Assembly (NCBI GenBank): GCA_023389105.1
Contig: JAEWEY010000004.1
Span: forward strand, 744,001 to 808,000
Source of the DNA: Pseudomonadota bacterium
GTDB taxonomy: Bacteria; Pseudomonadota; Alphaproteobacteria; Sphingomonadales; Sphingomonadaceae
Length of the DNA stretch: 64,000 nt
Direction of reading: 5' to 3'
Shown here in pieces: positions 39,670-48,725 of the stretch. The stretch's first letter is position 1. Each line of letters opens with the position of its first letter. The notes below the pieces were generated by a model that searched no databases, had not been told where the DNA came from, and was given only the letters and a program-made list of their open reading frames with translations. The translations under genes were made by a program, and so were the position numbers.

Positions 39670-39830
39670 CGCTCCGCCTCGCCGGAATTCGAAAATGAAA
39701 AGCCGGGCTCGGACGCCGCCGGCCGGGCCGCGGGCAACTGGACGGTCACCGATCCGCGGCTGTGCCGGCTCGAACGAGCATCGCAGCCGCAGAGGATGGC
39801 AAGACCGAGCAGCATTGCTGCCCGCATCAT
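39645..39830 (-). CDS. Putative small lipoprotein (61 aa)
   Basis: 61 residues starting M-M-R-A-A-M-L-L-G-L-A-I-L-C-G-C, a short signal with a lipobox (I-L-C-G-C). The mature part is Ser/Arg/Pro-rich without a recognisable domain. The ATG overlaps the stop of the 54-aa gene upstream (ATGATG), suggesting coupled translation. The 3' end overlaps the GAF gene by 25 bases on the other strand. It could be a spurious frame; the lipobox and coupling are the only support. Confidence 0.42.
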   Translation of the reverse strand: MMRAAMLLGLAILCGCDARSSRHSRGSVTVQLPAARPAASEPGFSFSNSGEAERQGAVARH

Positions 39831-39991
39831 TGCCGGGTGTCGGGCTCGGCCTTCAGGTCCGCGAAGTCCAACGGCAGCTCCGCCTCGGCGGACGGCTGGA
39901 CCCGGTACCGGCTGGCAATCGCCGCCAGACGATCCAGCGCAACGCGGTCTTCATCCGTCGGGACGGTACCCTTGGTGCCAAAATATTTCAT
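39827..39991 (-). CDS. Small hypothetical protein (54 aa)
   Basis: 54 residues, M-K-Y-F-G-T-K-G-T-V-P-T-D-E-D-R-V-A-L, with an acidic second half ending D-L-K-A-E-P-D-T-R-Q. No signal or membrane segment. The ATG at 39991 is preferred to a frame opening at 40069 since the latter has no conserved-looking sequence. It overlaps the downstream 61-aa gene by four bases. Function unknown. Confidence 0.4.
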   Translation of the reverse strand: MKYFGTKGTVPTDEDRVALDRLAAIASRYRVQPSAEAELPLDFADLKAEPDTRQ

Positions 39992-40089
39992 GCAGCGACC
40001 CCCTGCTGTTGAACTGCCACCGTTCCACACCGGCACCGATGTTCCGCTAGACAAGTTGACGAAATGCAAACGGCCTTGATGATGGCCTT

Positions 40090-41382
40090 ATGCGACCCAG
40101 CGAAACGCCCGTCCTGCCGCCCCATTCCCTGGCGGTCGCGGCCTTCTCGACTATCGTCGAATGGTATGATTTCACCCTCTACCTCTACTTCGCGACGGTC
40201 CTCTCACGGGTTTTTTACGGCGGCGGCAGCGGCTCGCTGCTGCTGACGCTAGGCGGCTTCGCCATCGCCTATCTGATGCGGCCGCTCGGAGCCCTGTTCT
40301 TCAGCCACATCGGCGACAAATATGGCCGCCGGCATATGATGCTCCTATCGGTGGCGTTGATGACCGCGGCGATGCTGGTGACCGCGCTGCTGCCGACCCA
40401 CGCCATGGTTGGTTCCACCGCAGGCTGGCTGCTGCTGCTCTTGCGCTGCGTCATGGGCTTCTCGGTCGGCGGCGAATACACGGGCGTCGTGGCTTATCTG
40501 CTTGAAGGCGCCCCGAAAGGCCGCCGCGGCCTGATTGCCTCCTCGGCCTCCGCCGCCAGCGAAGTCGGCGCGCTGCTCGCCGTCGGCATTTCGGCACTGA
40601 CCGTCAGCCTGATGCCGGCCGCCGAGCTCGACAACTGGGGCTGGCGCATTCCCTTCTTCGTTGGCGCGGCGCTGGCTGCAACGGTCTGGATCGCTCGCTC
40701 GACGATGCACGAAAGCCCCGAGTTCGTCCGGCAGCAGGTTGCCGGTACCGTTCCGGAATTGCCGTTCCGTCACGCCCTCCGGCACCACCGCGCCGGGATT
40801 GCCCGCGGCTTCGCCATTTCGGCGCTCGGTTCGATCACTTACTACGTCGGAATAACCTATGTTCCCTCCTTCCTGACCTCTGCCGGCAAGATGGGCGAGC
40901 GGGAGAGTTTGTGGCTGTCGACCATCGCCGCGGTCGCGGTCATCCTGATCACGCCTCTCGTCGGCCTGCTCAGCGATCGCATCGGCCGTAAACCCGTGCT
41001 GATCACCCTGTGTCTGGGGAGCGCCGTTCTGCCCGCAACTATGTTCGGCCTGATGGCCGGCAGCGTGGCAGGCGAGGCGCTGACGGGCGCCCTGGTACTT
41101 GCCTTACTCGCCGGAGCGGTGAGCGCGGTCGGCGCGGTCGCCACCGCGGAACAGTTCCCCGGCGAGGGCCGGATTACCGGCCTCGCACTCGGCGCAACCA
41201 TGGCCACTGCGATTTTCGGCGGGCTTACGCCCTATGTCGCCCAGCTGCTGGTCGAACGCACCGGCTGGACCAGCGCGCCGGGATTGATGATCGCCGTCGT
41301 GGCGCTCGCCGTTTTGCCGGTGATGCTTCTGCTGCGCGAAACGGCGCCTAGCGCGCGCCCCAACCCGTCAGCATCGTCTTGA
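40090..41382 (+). CDS. MFS transporter, metabolite:H+ symporter (MHS) type
   Basis: 430 residues with 12 predicted membrane helices. The N-terminal E-W-Y-D-F-x-L-Y motif and the loop G-D-K-Y-G-R-R-H are typical of the MHS subfamily (ProP, KgtP, CitA, shikimate carriers), as is F-S-V-G-G-E-Y-T-G in TM4-5. They move organic acids or osmolytes with protons. The substrate cannot be inferred. The 3' end overlaps the convergent sugar transferase gene by 35 bases. No regulator is adjacent. Confidence 0.9.
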   Translation: MRPSETPVLPPHSLAVAAFSTIVEWYDFTLYLYFATVLSRVFYGGGSGSLLLTLGGFAIAYLMRPLGALFFSHIGDKYGRRHMMLLSVALMTAAMLVTALLPTHAMVGSTAGWLLLLLRCVMGFSVGGEYTGVVAYLLEGAPKGRRGLIASSASAASEVGALLAVGISALTVSLMPAAELDNWGWRIPFFVGAALAATVWIARSTMHESPEFVRQQVAGTVPELPFRHALRHHRAGIARGFAISALGSITYYVGITYVPSFLTSAGKMGERESLWLSTIAAVAVILITPLVGLLSDRIGRKPVLITLCLGSAVLPATMFGLMAGSVAGEALTGALVLALLAGAVSAVGAVATAEQFPGEGRITGLALGATMATAIFGGLTPYVAQLLVERTGWTSAPGLMIAVVALAVLPVMLLLRETAPSARPNPSASS

Positions 41383-42697
41383 TCGTCCGGAACACGATCA
41401 GCACGTCGAGCCAGGGCGAGAAATATTTGATGTAGTAGAAGTCGTACCGCAGCTTGCGATGCACGTCCTCCACCGTGTCGACATGGCCCTGGTTGACCTG
41501 AGCCCAGCCGCTGATGCCAGGCTTCACGACATGCCGGTACCGGTAGAAGGGAATTTCGTTCGTGTACCAGTCCGAGAGCAGACCAGCTTCGGGCCGCGGC
41601 CCAATCCAGCTCATTTCCCATTTCAAGATATTGATGATCTGCGGCAGTTCGTCGATCCGCAGCGTGCGCAGCACTCGGCCGACGCGGGTTATGCGGTCGT
41701 CCGCGGCATTGGTGATCAGCTGCTGCCGGTCGCCCGTCACGTCCACCGTGCGCATCGTGCGGAACTTGTAGATCGTGATCGGCTGCCCGGCGTGTCCGAT
41801 GCGTCGCTGGCGAAAAAGCGCAGGCCCCGCACTGTCGAGCCTGATCACCAGCCCGATCGCCAGCATGACGGGAAGCACGATCGGCAGAACGGCGAGCGCG
41901 AAGAGCCCATCGAGCAGAGACTTGAGGTAGAAATAGCCTCGCGCCGGTAGCAGCGATCCGAAGCTATTCTCGGACAGATGCTCAAGCTCTACCTTGCCGG
42001 TCAGCGATTCCGACAATTGCTTGACCTGATAGACGATGCGACCGGCGAGCGCAGCATCGGCCAGAAACGCTTCCCACTCGTCCGGCAGCTTGGCGGTGAA
42101 GTCGGCCACCAGCGCGTGACAGGCGCGCGCGTCGTGCAGGTTGGGCCGCTTCAGCATCCGCCAGTCGACGCCATCGATGACGAGGAGCGTTTCGACGCTG
42201 CCGAACGGAACGATCGCAATCCGCCGGCGAATCTTCCGCTCGGCGAAGATGTAGAGGACGTACAGCCAGCTGACGTGCAGCAGGAACCCTGCCGCGAGAC
42301 CGACGCGGTCGTAGGGAAAGCGCGTCAGCACGAACCAGGCCACGGCAACCCCATGGCCGGTGAGCGCGGCGGGAAGGATCACCGCGCTGCGGCGAATGCC
42401 CGGATAAGTTTCGATGGAAAGCCGCGTCCAGAACGCCAGCAGCACCGCCACCAAATTGCCTGCAAGCGTGTTCAGGCTCGCGGGTTCGAACATGCTACCG
42501 GGTAGCAACGGTCCACGCGCAACCCACGGGATAAGCGCACCTAGCAGCAGCGCCCCGGCAAATTGGAACCGCTTGCGAATGAGCAACGAGCTTCGGCCCG
42601 AGGCCCTATCACGGCGCGCTGCAACGTTGTCGTTGTGCGGCGCGGGAACCGCTGGCCGGCGACGATTCCGGATTTGCGAGCGCACTCTCATCATCAA
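41348..42697 (-). CDS. Exopolysaccharide priming polyprenyl-phosphate glycosyltransferase
   Basis: 449 residues of the WcaJ/PssY/ExoY group. The N-terminal half has about four to five hydrophobic helices and a Rossmann-like middle (V-E-T-L-L-V-I-D-G-V). The C-terminal bacterial sugar transferase domain shows the signature R-Q-R-R-I-G, Y-K-F-R-T-M and R-I-D-E-L-P-Q followed by W-I-G-P-R-P-E. It transfers the first sugar phosphate onto undecaprenyl phosphate to start a repeat unit. The UDP-glucose dehydrogenase gene lies upstream in the same direction, fitting an acidic exopolysaccharide. Other EPS genes are not in this window. Confidence 0.93.
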   Translation of the reverse strand: MMMRVRSQIRNRRRPAVPAPHNDNVAARRDRASGRSSLLIRKRFQFAGALLLGALIPWVARGPLLPGSMFEPASLNTLAGNLVAVLLAFWTRLSIETYPGIRRSAVILPAALTGHGVAVAWFVLTRFPYDRVGLAAGFLLHVSWLYVLYIFAERKIRRRIAIVPFGSVETLLVIDGVDWRMLKRPNLHDARACHALVADFTAKLPDEWEAFLADAALAGRIVYQVKQLSESLTGKVELEHLSENSFGSLLPARGYFYLKSLLDGLFALAVLPIVLPVMLAIGLVIRLDSAGPALFRQRRIGHAGQPITIYKFRTMRTVDVTGDRQQLITNAADDRITRVGRVLRTLRIDELPQIINILKWEMSWIGPRPEAGLLSDWYTNEIPFYRYRHVVKPGISGWAQVNQGHVDTVEDVHRKLRYDFYYIKYFSPWLDVLIVFRTIKTMLTGWGAR

Positions 42698-42733
42698 TCG
42701 GTATAGCGCGCGGAGCGCTCCGCGATACTGGCC

Positions 42734-44056
42734 TTAAGCCCCCGGAAAGGCCGGCTTTCCGCGCCCGATGCTGTAATAGGTCAGCCCTGCCTGTTCCGCG
42801 TCGGCGCGATCGTAGACGTTGCGCAGGTCGACGAGGATCTTGCCGTTCAGCGAAGCCGCGACGCGGTCCAGGTCGAGTGCCCGGAATTCGTCCCACTCGG
42901 TCACGATGACCAGAGCGTCGGCCCCCTGCGCCGCGGCATAGGCATCGTCCGCAAATTCGATCCCGGGTAGCAGCGGCTCCGCCTGGTGTCGGGCGACCGG
43001 ATCGAACGCACTAACCGTCGCGCCGCGACCCAGCAGTGCCTTCACGATCGGGATCGAGGGCGCGTCGCGCATGTCGTCGGTGTTGGGCTTGAACGCCAGG
43101 CCCAGCACCGCAACACGCTTGCCCGACACATCGCCACCCAGCGCTTTTTGCACGCGCTCGACCATCTGCTCCTTGCGGTCGTCATTTACCCCTACGGTCG
43201 TGCGCACGATCCGCTGATCCACGCCCGCTTCGTCGGCGGTTTGCAGCAGCGCGAGCGTATCTTTGGGGAAGCAGCTGCCGCCATAACCCGGGCCGGCATG
43301 CAGGAATTTGGGGCCAATGCGGTTGTCGAGGCCAATCCCACGCGCGACATCCTGAACGTCGGCGTCGACGGCTTCGCACAGGTCCGCAATCTCGTTGATG
43401 AAGCTGATCTTCACCGCCAGGAACGCATTCGCCGCATATTTCGTCAGCTCGGCGGTGCGTCGCCCGGTGATCAGGATCGGCGCGCGATTGAGGAACAGCG
43501 GGCGGTAGATTTCGCGCAACACGTTCTGCGCCCGGTCATCCTCCGTTCCCACGACGATGCGGTCGGGATGCTTGAAGTCGGCAATCGCCGCCCCTTCCCG
43601 CAAAAACTCAGGGTTCGACGCCACCGAAACGTCGGTGACTCCTTCTTCGCGAAGAATGGATTCGATTTCGTCGCCGGTTCCGACGGGGACCGTGGATTTC
43701 GTGACGACCACGGTGCCTGGCTTGATGACCTTCGCCAGTTCGCGCACCGCCTCAAACACATAGGTCAGGTCCGCGTGGCCGTCACCGCGACGCGCCGGCG
43801 TGCCGACCGCTATGAAGACGGCTTCGGCATCCTTGACCCCTTCGACGGTGTCCGTGGTGAAAGTCAGGCGGCCGCGGTCGACGTTCGACTTGACCAGCCC
43901 CTCCAGCCCCGGCTCCCAAATCGGCATGATCCCGCGATGAAGCCCATCGATTTTACTGGCGTCCTTGTCGACGCAGCAGACACGGTGGCCGAAATCGGCG
44001 AAACAGGCGCCGGAAACGAGTCCGACATAGCCAGTGCCGATCATCGCGATACGCAT
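42734..44056 (-). CDS. ugd: UDP-glucose 6-dehydrogenase
   Basis: 440 residues. The NAD-binding motif G-T-G-Y-V-G is at residues 7-12, the catalytic cysteine at C262 in G-Y-G-G-S-C-F-P-K-D, and the active-site lysine in T-K-Y-A-A-N-A-F. It oxidises UDP-glucose twice to UDP-glucuronate, a precursor of acidic exopolysaccharide and capsule. It probably forms one unit with the priming glycosyltransferase 36 bases downstream. The ATG at 44056 is chosen because the earlier part of the frame lies across the start of the divergent K+ channel gene. Confidence 0.95.
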   Translation of the reverse strand: MRIAMIGTGYVGLVSGACFADFGHRVCCVDKDASKIDGLHRGIMPIWEPGLEGLVKSNVDRGRLTFTTDTVEGVKDAEAVFIAVGTPARRGDGHADLTYVFEAVRELAKVIKPGTVVVTKSTVPVGTGDEIESILREEGVTDVSVASNPEFLREGAAIADFKHPDRIVVGTEDDRAQNVLREIYRPLFLNRAPILITGRRTAELTKYAANAFLAVKISFINEIADLCEAVDADVQDVARGIGLDNRIGPKFLHAGPGYGGSCFPKDTLALLQTADEAGVDQRIVRTTVGVNDDRKEQMVERVQKALGGDVSGKRVAVLGLAFKPNTDDMRDAPSIPIVKALLGRGATVSAFDPVARHQAEPLLPGIEFADDAYAAAQGADALVIVTEWDEFRALDLDRVAASLNGKILVDLRNVYDRADAEQAGLTYYSIGRGKPAFPGA

Positions 44057-44128
44057 GCAAGAACCTCCAAAGCCGAAGCCGCGCGCCTTAACCAGCAACT
44101 TCGGGCAGCACCAGCCGTTGCCGCCGCG

Positions 44129-44950
44129 ATGAACGACCGCACGCATGCGTCGCTGGGCGCCGCGAAGATTCTGCTGAGCAGAAAGACCGGCGGCAGTCCG
44201 TGGCGAACGCTGACTTTTCGAGCGTCGCTCGCGCTCGGCCTGCTCGTCGCGGCGTTCTGCACCTTATGGTTCGACCGCGCTGGGCTACGCGACAATATCG
44301 ACGGGCACATGAGCGTCGCCGACGTCATGTACTTTACGATGATCACGGTCACCACGGTGGGCTATGGCGACATCGTCCCGGTGACGGAACGCGCGCGCCT
44401 GATCGACGCGTTCTTCCTGACGCCGATCCGGCTGTTCATCTGGCTCATCTTCCTCGGCACCGCCGTCGACATCATCTTCAAACGGAGCTGGGAGCGCTTC
44501 CGAATGCGAAAGATCCAAGGGACATTGCGCAATCATGTCGTGCTGGCCGGCTTTGGCCGCACTGGCAGTACCGTCGCCCGTCAGTTGCTCGACGACGGCG
44601 TTTCAATCGACCAGATTGTCGCGATCGACTGCAATGAGGAAGCCTGCGACGTAGCGCGCGAAATGGGACTGGCGGTCGTGCAAGGCGATGCGACCGACAA
44701 CAACGTGCTCAGCGCTGTGCACGTGGAACGCGCCGCCAATCTCGTCGCCGCCGCCGGGCGCGACGACACGTCGATCCTCATCGTGCTCACCGCACGCGCA
44801 TTGGCGCATGATCTGGCGATCGCCGTCAGCATCAGCGCCGAGGATAATGAAGACATTGCCAGTCACGCAGGTGCGACGACGGTGATCAACCCGATCACGG
44901 TCGGCGCCAAGCTGCTCGCGGCGGCTTCGAGGCGCGGCTACGCAACCTAG
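44129..44950 (+). CDS. Two-TM potassium channel with RCK (TrkA-N) domain
   Basis: 273 residues. A first helix at about 28-48, a pore loop with the K+ filter T-V-G-Y-G-D (76-81) and a second helix at about 97-117 form a KcsA-like module. It continues as a cytoplasmic RCK/TrkA-N domain with the Rossmann motif G-F-G-R-T-G-S (141-147). Such channels (Kch/MthK type) conduct K+ under control of ligands bound by the RCK ring. The C-terminal RCK-C domain is not evident. The ATG at 44129 is the first plausible start in the divergent region before ugd. Confidence 0.9.
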   Translation: MNDRTHASLGAAKILLSRKTGGSPWRTLTFRASLALGLLVAAFCTLWFDRAGLRDNIDGHMSVADVMYFTMITVTTVGYGDIVPVTERARLIDAFFLTPIRLFIWLIFLGTAVDIIFKRSWERFRMRKIQGTLRNHVVLAGFGRTGSTVARQLLDDGVSIDQIVAIDCNEEACDVAREMGLAVVQGDATDNNVLSAVHVERAANLVAAAGRDDTSILIVLTARALAHDLAIAVSISAEDNEDIASHAGATTVINPITVGAKLLAAASRRGYAT

Positions 44951-45005
44951 CCAGCCGGTGGCCTCGATTTCGCCCGAAAGTTCCTATATGGGCGGCGACC
45001 TTCCG

Positions 45006-46355
45006 ATGAACGCAATCACTCTCCCAAAGCCCCCGCGCGTGGGCCTGGTCTCGCTCGGCTGTCCCAAGAACCTGGTCGACAGCGAGCGAATCATGACCAA
45101 GCTGCGCTCCGAAGGCTACGACATGTCGCCCGATTACGCGGGCGCCGACGTTGTGCTCGTCAACACCTGCGGCTTCCTCGACAGCGCGAAGGAGGAAAGC
45201 CTCGAAGCGATCGGCGAGGCCATCGCCGAGAACGGTCGCGTGGTCGTCACCGGCTGCATGGGCAAGGAAGCGGAGGTTATCCGCTCACGCTTCCCCAACG
45301 TGCTCGCGATCACCGGCGCGCATCAATATGAAGAAGTCGTCGCCGCCGTCCACGAAGCTGCGCCGCCGATCCCCTCGCCGTTCATCGACCTGGTGCCCGA
45401 GGCCGGCCTCAAGCTCACGCCGCGGCACTACAGCTACTTGAAGATCTCCGAGGGCTGCAATCACCGCTGCGCCTTCTGCATCATTCCGTCGCTCCGCGGC
45501 GATCTGGTCAGCCGCCGCCCCGACGCCGTCCTGCGCGAGGCCGAAAAGCTGGTCGCCGCTGGGACCAAGGAGCTGCTGGTTATCAGCCAGGACACCTCGG
45601 CCTACGGCGTCGATATTCGCAACTACGTCCGCCAGTGGCACGGCCGCGACGTCCGCCCCCACATGACCGACCTCTCGCGTGAGCTGGGCATGCTGCGGAC
45701 GCCGGACGGGCAAACGCCGTGGGTGCGCCTGCACTACGTCTACCCATACCCGCACGTCGATCAGGTCATCCCGCTGATGGCGGAGGGGCTGGTCCTCCCC
45801 TACCTTGACATTCCCTTCCAGCATGCGAGCCCCAGGGTTCTACGGTCGATGCGCCGCCCGGCGAATGACGCCAAGGTGCTTGAACGCATCCGCGGCTGGC
45901 GCTCGGTTTGCCCCGAAATCGCCATCCGCAGCTCGTTCGTGGTCGGCTTCCCCGGTGAGACCGACGAGGATTTCGACTACCTTCTCAACTGGCTCGAGGA
46001 AGCGCGCCTCGACCGCGTGGGCGCTTTCCGTTTTGAGCCCGTCGAGGGGGCGAGCGCAAACGCGCTGCCTGATCCGGTGCCTGAAGGCGTCAAGGAAGAG
46101 CGTTACCGCCGCGTGATGGAAGTGTCGGCACGCATCTCGGCAGAAAAGCTGGCAGCCAAGGTCGGCTCGTTGATCGACGTGATTATTGACGCCGTCGACG
46201 ACGAAGGCGGCGCTACTGGCCGTTCGAAAGCCGATGCGCCGGAAATCGATGGCGAAGTTCATCTTCGCGACGCCGGCGGCCTCAAGCCAGGTGATATCGT
46301 TCCTGTTGCCGTCGAAGACGCGGACGAGCACGACCTGTTCGGTGTGCCGGCTTAA
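45006..46355 (+). CDS. rimO: Ribosomal protein S12 methylthiotransferase
   Basis: About 449 residues of a radical-SAM methylthiotransferase. N-terminal domain cysteines are at about C19, C55 and C84 for one Fe-S cluster (V-S-L-G-C-P-K-N), and the radical-SAM motif C151-x3-C155-x2-C158 (E-G-C-N-H-R-C-A-F-C) binds the second. A TRAM RNA-binding domain closes the protein. RimO adds a methylthio group to Asp88 of ribosomal protein S12. The ATG at 45006 is preferred; two upstream starts (44958, 44988) add only unconserved residues. Confidence 0.95.
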   Translation: MNAITLPKPPRVGLVSLGCPKNLVDSERIMTKLRSEGYDMSPDYAGADVVLVNTCGFLDSAKEESLEAIGEAIAENGRVVVTGCMGKEAEVIRSRFPNVLAITGAHQYEEVVAAVHEAAPPIPSPFIDLVPEAGLKLTPRHYSYLKISEGCNHRCAFCIIPSLRGDLVSRRPDAVLREAEKLVAAGTKELLVISQDTSAYGVDIRNYVRQWHGRDVRPHMTDLSRELGMLRTPDGQTPWVRLHYVYPYPHVDQVIPLMAEGLVLPYLDIPFQHASPRVLRSMRRPANDAKVLERIRGWRSVCPEIAIRSSFVVGFPGETDEDFDYLLNWLEEARLDRVGAFRFEPVEGASANALPDPVPEGVKEERYRRVMEVSARISAEKLAAKVGSLIDVIIDAVDDEGGATGRSKADAPEIDGEVHLRDAGGLKPGDIVPVAVEDADEHDLFGVPA

Positions 46356-46453
46356 CGCTATCTTGAGCCGTCTGCGCTAAGTGCTGCCGCTATTGTCTTG
46401 TCGCGCGATATCCTGCGATAGCGGGGCTTGGCGTTTGGTTGATGGAGCTGAGC

Positions 46454-46774
46454 ATGCGGAACAAGTTGGCGATCGCTGCGGCGCTGTCGATGCTCTTCGG
46501 CTCAACCGCGGCGCTCGCAGCGCCTGCGCCCGCCCCCGCGCCCAATGCCTGGATGGTGCTGAGCGTCCTCGGCCCCGCGAGAGCGACCGCGCTTGGCAGC
46601 GCTAATGCTGCCGCCCAACCCGGTGACGTCCCGCCGCCGCCCCCAGCCCAGGCCGCCGCTGCTCCCGGATTGTCGGTTACCGGCGAAGTTCTCCCGCTGG
46701 CGCTATGGTTTGGCCTGATCGCGCTTGCTCTGACCAGCTCCGAATCCGCGCCGCGCGCCAACACGCCGGCTTAA
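46454..46774 (+). CDS. Secreted Ala/Pro-rich protein with a C-terminal membrane helix
   Basis: 106 residues. A signal peptide (M-R-N-K-L-A-I-A-A-A-L-S-M-L-F-G) ends near residue 23 at A-L-A-A-P. An Ala/Pro linker (P-A-P-A-P-A-P, then P-P-P-P-P-A-Q) follows, and a hydrophobic helix (about 80-93, L-P-L-A-L-W-F-G-L-I-A-L-A-L) lies near the end. It probably sits in the periplasm or inner membrane. GGAG seven bases before the ATG at 46454 supports this start. No domain is recognised. Confidence 0.6.
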   Translation: MRNKLAIAAALSMLFGSTAALAAPAPAPAPNAWMVLSVLGPARATALGSANAAAQPGDVPPPPPAQAAAAPGLSVTGEVLPLALWFGLIALALTSSESAPRANTPA

Positions 46775-46826
46775 GAACGCATCCGCCCGGCTGGCGGCGG
46801 CTGCTCTGGCGCCCTAGATTGGCGCG

Positions 46827-48221
46827 ATGACCGATTTCGCGAGCCTCATCGCCGCCGACCGCGGCCAGCCAGCCCGTATCATCCATCTCGTCGACAAGGA
46901 CGGCCTCGCCGAATGGCTGAAGCGCAGGTCCGCCGACGATCGCGTGGTCGTCGAGGCGCAGCGCTTCACCGGCAAGCCCGGCAGTTTCGTCACCCTTTCC
47001 CGGGGCAGCGAGTTCGAAGTCGCCGCAGGCGTCAAAAACGCGCGGAGCCTTTCCCCCTGGTGTCTCGCTAAACTTGCCGAAGACTTGCCCGCCGGCACCT
47101 ACAAGCTTGCCGAAGGCGACCCTAGCGCGGCTGCGCTCGGCTGGCTTCTCGGCCAGCACCGCTTCGATGCTTATCGGTCAAAGGCGGAGGATGCGGAGCG
47201 AGGACCGCGGGTGCTGCTGACCGGCGACGCCGCGCGCATCGACGAGAGCGTCCGGCTCGCCGAGGCTACCGCGCTCGTCCGCGATCTCGTCAACACGCCG
47301 GCCGGCGACCTCGGCCCTGCCGAGCTCGAGCAAGCTGTCCGCGATCTTGCGTCGGCATCGGGCGCCCGGGTCGAAGTGACTAATGGCCGCTCGCTTGACG
47401 AGGGCTTCCCGTTGATTTCGGCGGTCGGTCGGGCAGCCGGCACGGGCCGCGAGCCGCGCCTGATCGAGCTTCATTGGGGAAAGCCGGACCACCCTCGCAT
47501 CGCCATCGTCGGCAAGGGCGTGTGCTTCGACAGTGGCGGCCTCGATCTCAAGCCCGCCGCCGGCATGCGCTTAATGAAAAAAGACATGGGCGGCGCGGGG
47601 CACGCCCTCGCCCTCGCGCGTCTCATCATCGGCTCTAGGCTTCCAGTCCACCTTCACTTGCTGATCCCCGCTGTTGAGAATGCGGTCGGCGGCGACGCCT
47701 TCCGCCCGGGCGACATCATCAAATCGCGCAAGGGCCTGTTCGTCGAAATCGACAATACGGATGCGGAAGGACGCCTGATCCTTGCCGACGCTTTGACCCT
47801 CGCCGGTGAAGGCGAACCGGAACTGATCGTCGACTTCGCCACGCTCACCGGCGCGGCGCGCGTCGCGCTCGGCCCCGACCTGCCAGCGCTTTTCGCGACC
47901 GACGAAGACTTGGCCTCAAGTTTCGCGCAATCCGCTCGCGACGTCGAAGACCCGCTGTGGCGCATGCCCTTGTGGGATCCGTACGATGAGATGCTGAAAA
48001 GCGACGTCGCGGATTTTGCCAATTCATCGAACACGCCGATGGCTGGTTGCATTACCGCCGCCATGTTCCTCAAGCGGTTCGTCCCGGAAGAGACCGCGTG
48101 GGCGCACTTCGACACTTATGCGTGGCGCGACCAGCCCAAGCCCGGGCGTCCCAAGGGCGGTGACGCGCTTGGCCTGCGCGCAACCTTCGATCTGCTGAAA
48201 CGCCGCTACTTACAACAGTGA
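46827..48221 (+). CDS. Leucyl aminopeptidase family protein (M17)
   Basis: 464 residues with an M17 catalytic C-terminal half. The bimetal site and catalytic residues lie in K-G-V-C-F-D-S-G-G-L-D-L-K-P, K-K-D-M-G-G-A-G-H and N-T-D-A-E-G-R-L-I-L-A-D-A. The N-terminal half is a shorter macro-like domain. It hydrolyses N-terminal residues of peptides in the cytosol. In related genomes this gene is followed by a MarR-type protein and an NlpC/P60 protein, and here the order is the same, except that the third gene holds only the SH3 part. Confidence 0.92.
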   Translation: MTDFASLIAADRGQPARIIHLVDKDGLAEWLKRRSADDRVVVEAQRFTGKPGSFVTLSRGSEFEVAAGVKNARSLSPWCLAKLAEDLPAGTYKLAEGDPSAAALGWLLGQHRFDAYRSKAEDAERGPRVLLTGDAARIDESVRLAEATALVRDLVNTPAGDLGPAELEQAVRDLASASGARVEVTNGRSLDEGFPLISAVGRAAGTGREPRLIELHWGKPDHPRIAIVGKGVCFDSGGLDLKPAAGMRLMKKDMGGAGHALALARLIIGSRLPVHLHLLIPAVENAVGGDAFRPGDIIKSRKGLFVEIDNTDAEGRLILADALTLAGEGEPELIVDFATLTGAARVALGPDLPALFATDEDLASSFAQSARDVEDPLWRMPLWDPYDEMLKSDVADFANSSNTPMAGCITAAMFLKRFVPEETAWAHFDTYAWRDQPKPGRPKGGDALGLRATFDLLKRRYLQQ

Positions 48222-48334
48222 AACCCGCAATGGCCGAAATGCGCGAATATTAAGGTCAATTTCCTGCAACATTTCGGCTCCTTACCGGTTTACCTGCCAA
48301 GCTACGCGACACAGTTATGGGAAGGTAAGCCACT

Positions 48335-48715
48335 ATGAGCGAGGTCTCGCTTACGGGCTGGATGAAGGCTCTCATCGCCTATGTCCGATCGGGCGAGCCC
48401 GACTTGACCAATCGGCAAATGGCGCTGCTGATGATGGTCTATCTTACGCCCGGACCCCACACGGTACGCGGTCTCGCCCGCATTCTTGGTGTTTCCAAAC
48501 CCGTTGTGACCCGCGCCTTGAATACGTTGGGTGCGCTCGGCTATCTGCGCCGCGAACGAGACCAGGACGACCGGCGCAACGTGTTCGTCGTCCGCACCAA
48601 CAACGGGGCTGATTTTCTTGAAGGGTTCAAGCGCAACCTCCGCGAGAGCGACAACGGCTCGGCGGCCCACCGCCCCATCATCGGGCAGGCCCCCGCATAC
48701 GCCCACCAGCGCTGA
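48335..48715 (+). CDS. MarR-family winged helix protein
   Basis: 126 residues. A winged-helix core spans about residues 25-100 with L-A-R-I-L-G-V-S-K-P-V-V-T-R-A-L-N-T-L as recognition helix and the wing motif R-D-Q-D-D-R-R-N-V-F-V. The start has GGAAGG nine bases upstream. Its stop lies ten bases before the TTG of the SH3 gene, so they are probably co-transcribed. Ligand and targets are unknown. Confidence 0.85.
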   Translation: MSEVSLTGWMKALIAYVRSGEPDLTNRQMALLMMVYLTPGPHTVRGLARILGVSKPVVTRALNTLGALGYLRRERDQDDRRNVFVVRTNNGADFLEGFKRNLRESDNGSAAHRPIIGQAPAYAHQR

Positions 48716-48725
48716 GCAATTCGCT

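Noticed and set aside
42986..44128. Upstream extension of the K+ channel frame through ugd
   Set aside because: It is antisense to UDP-glucose dehydrogenase with all active-site residues present. The channel homology begins after ATG 44129.
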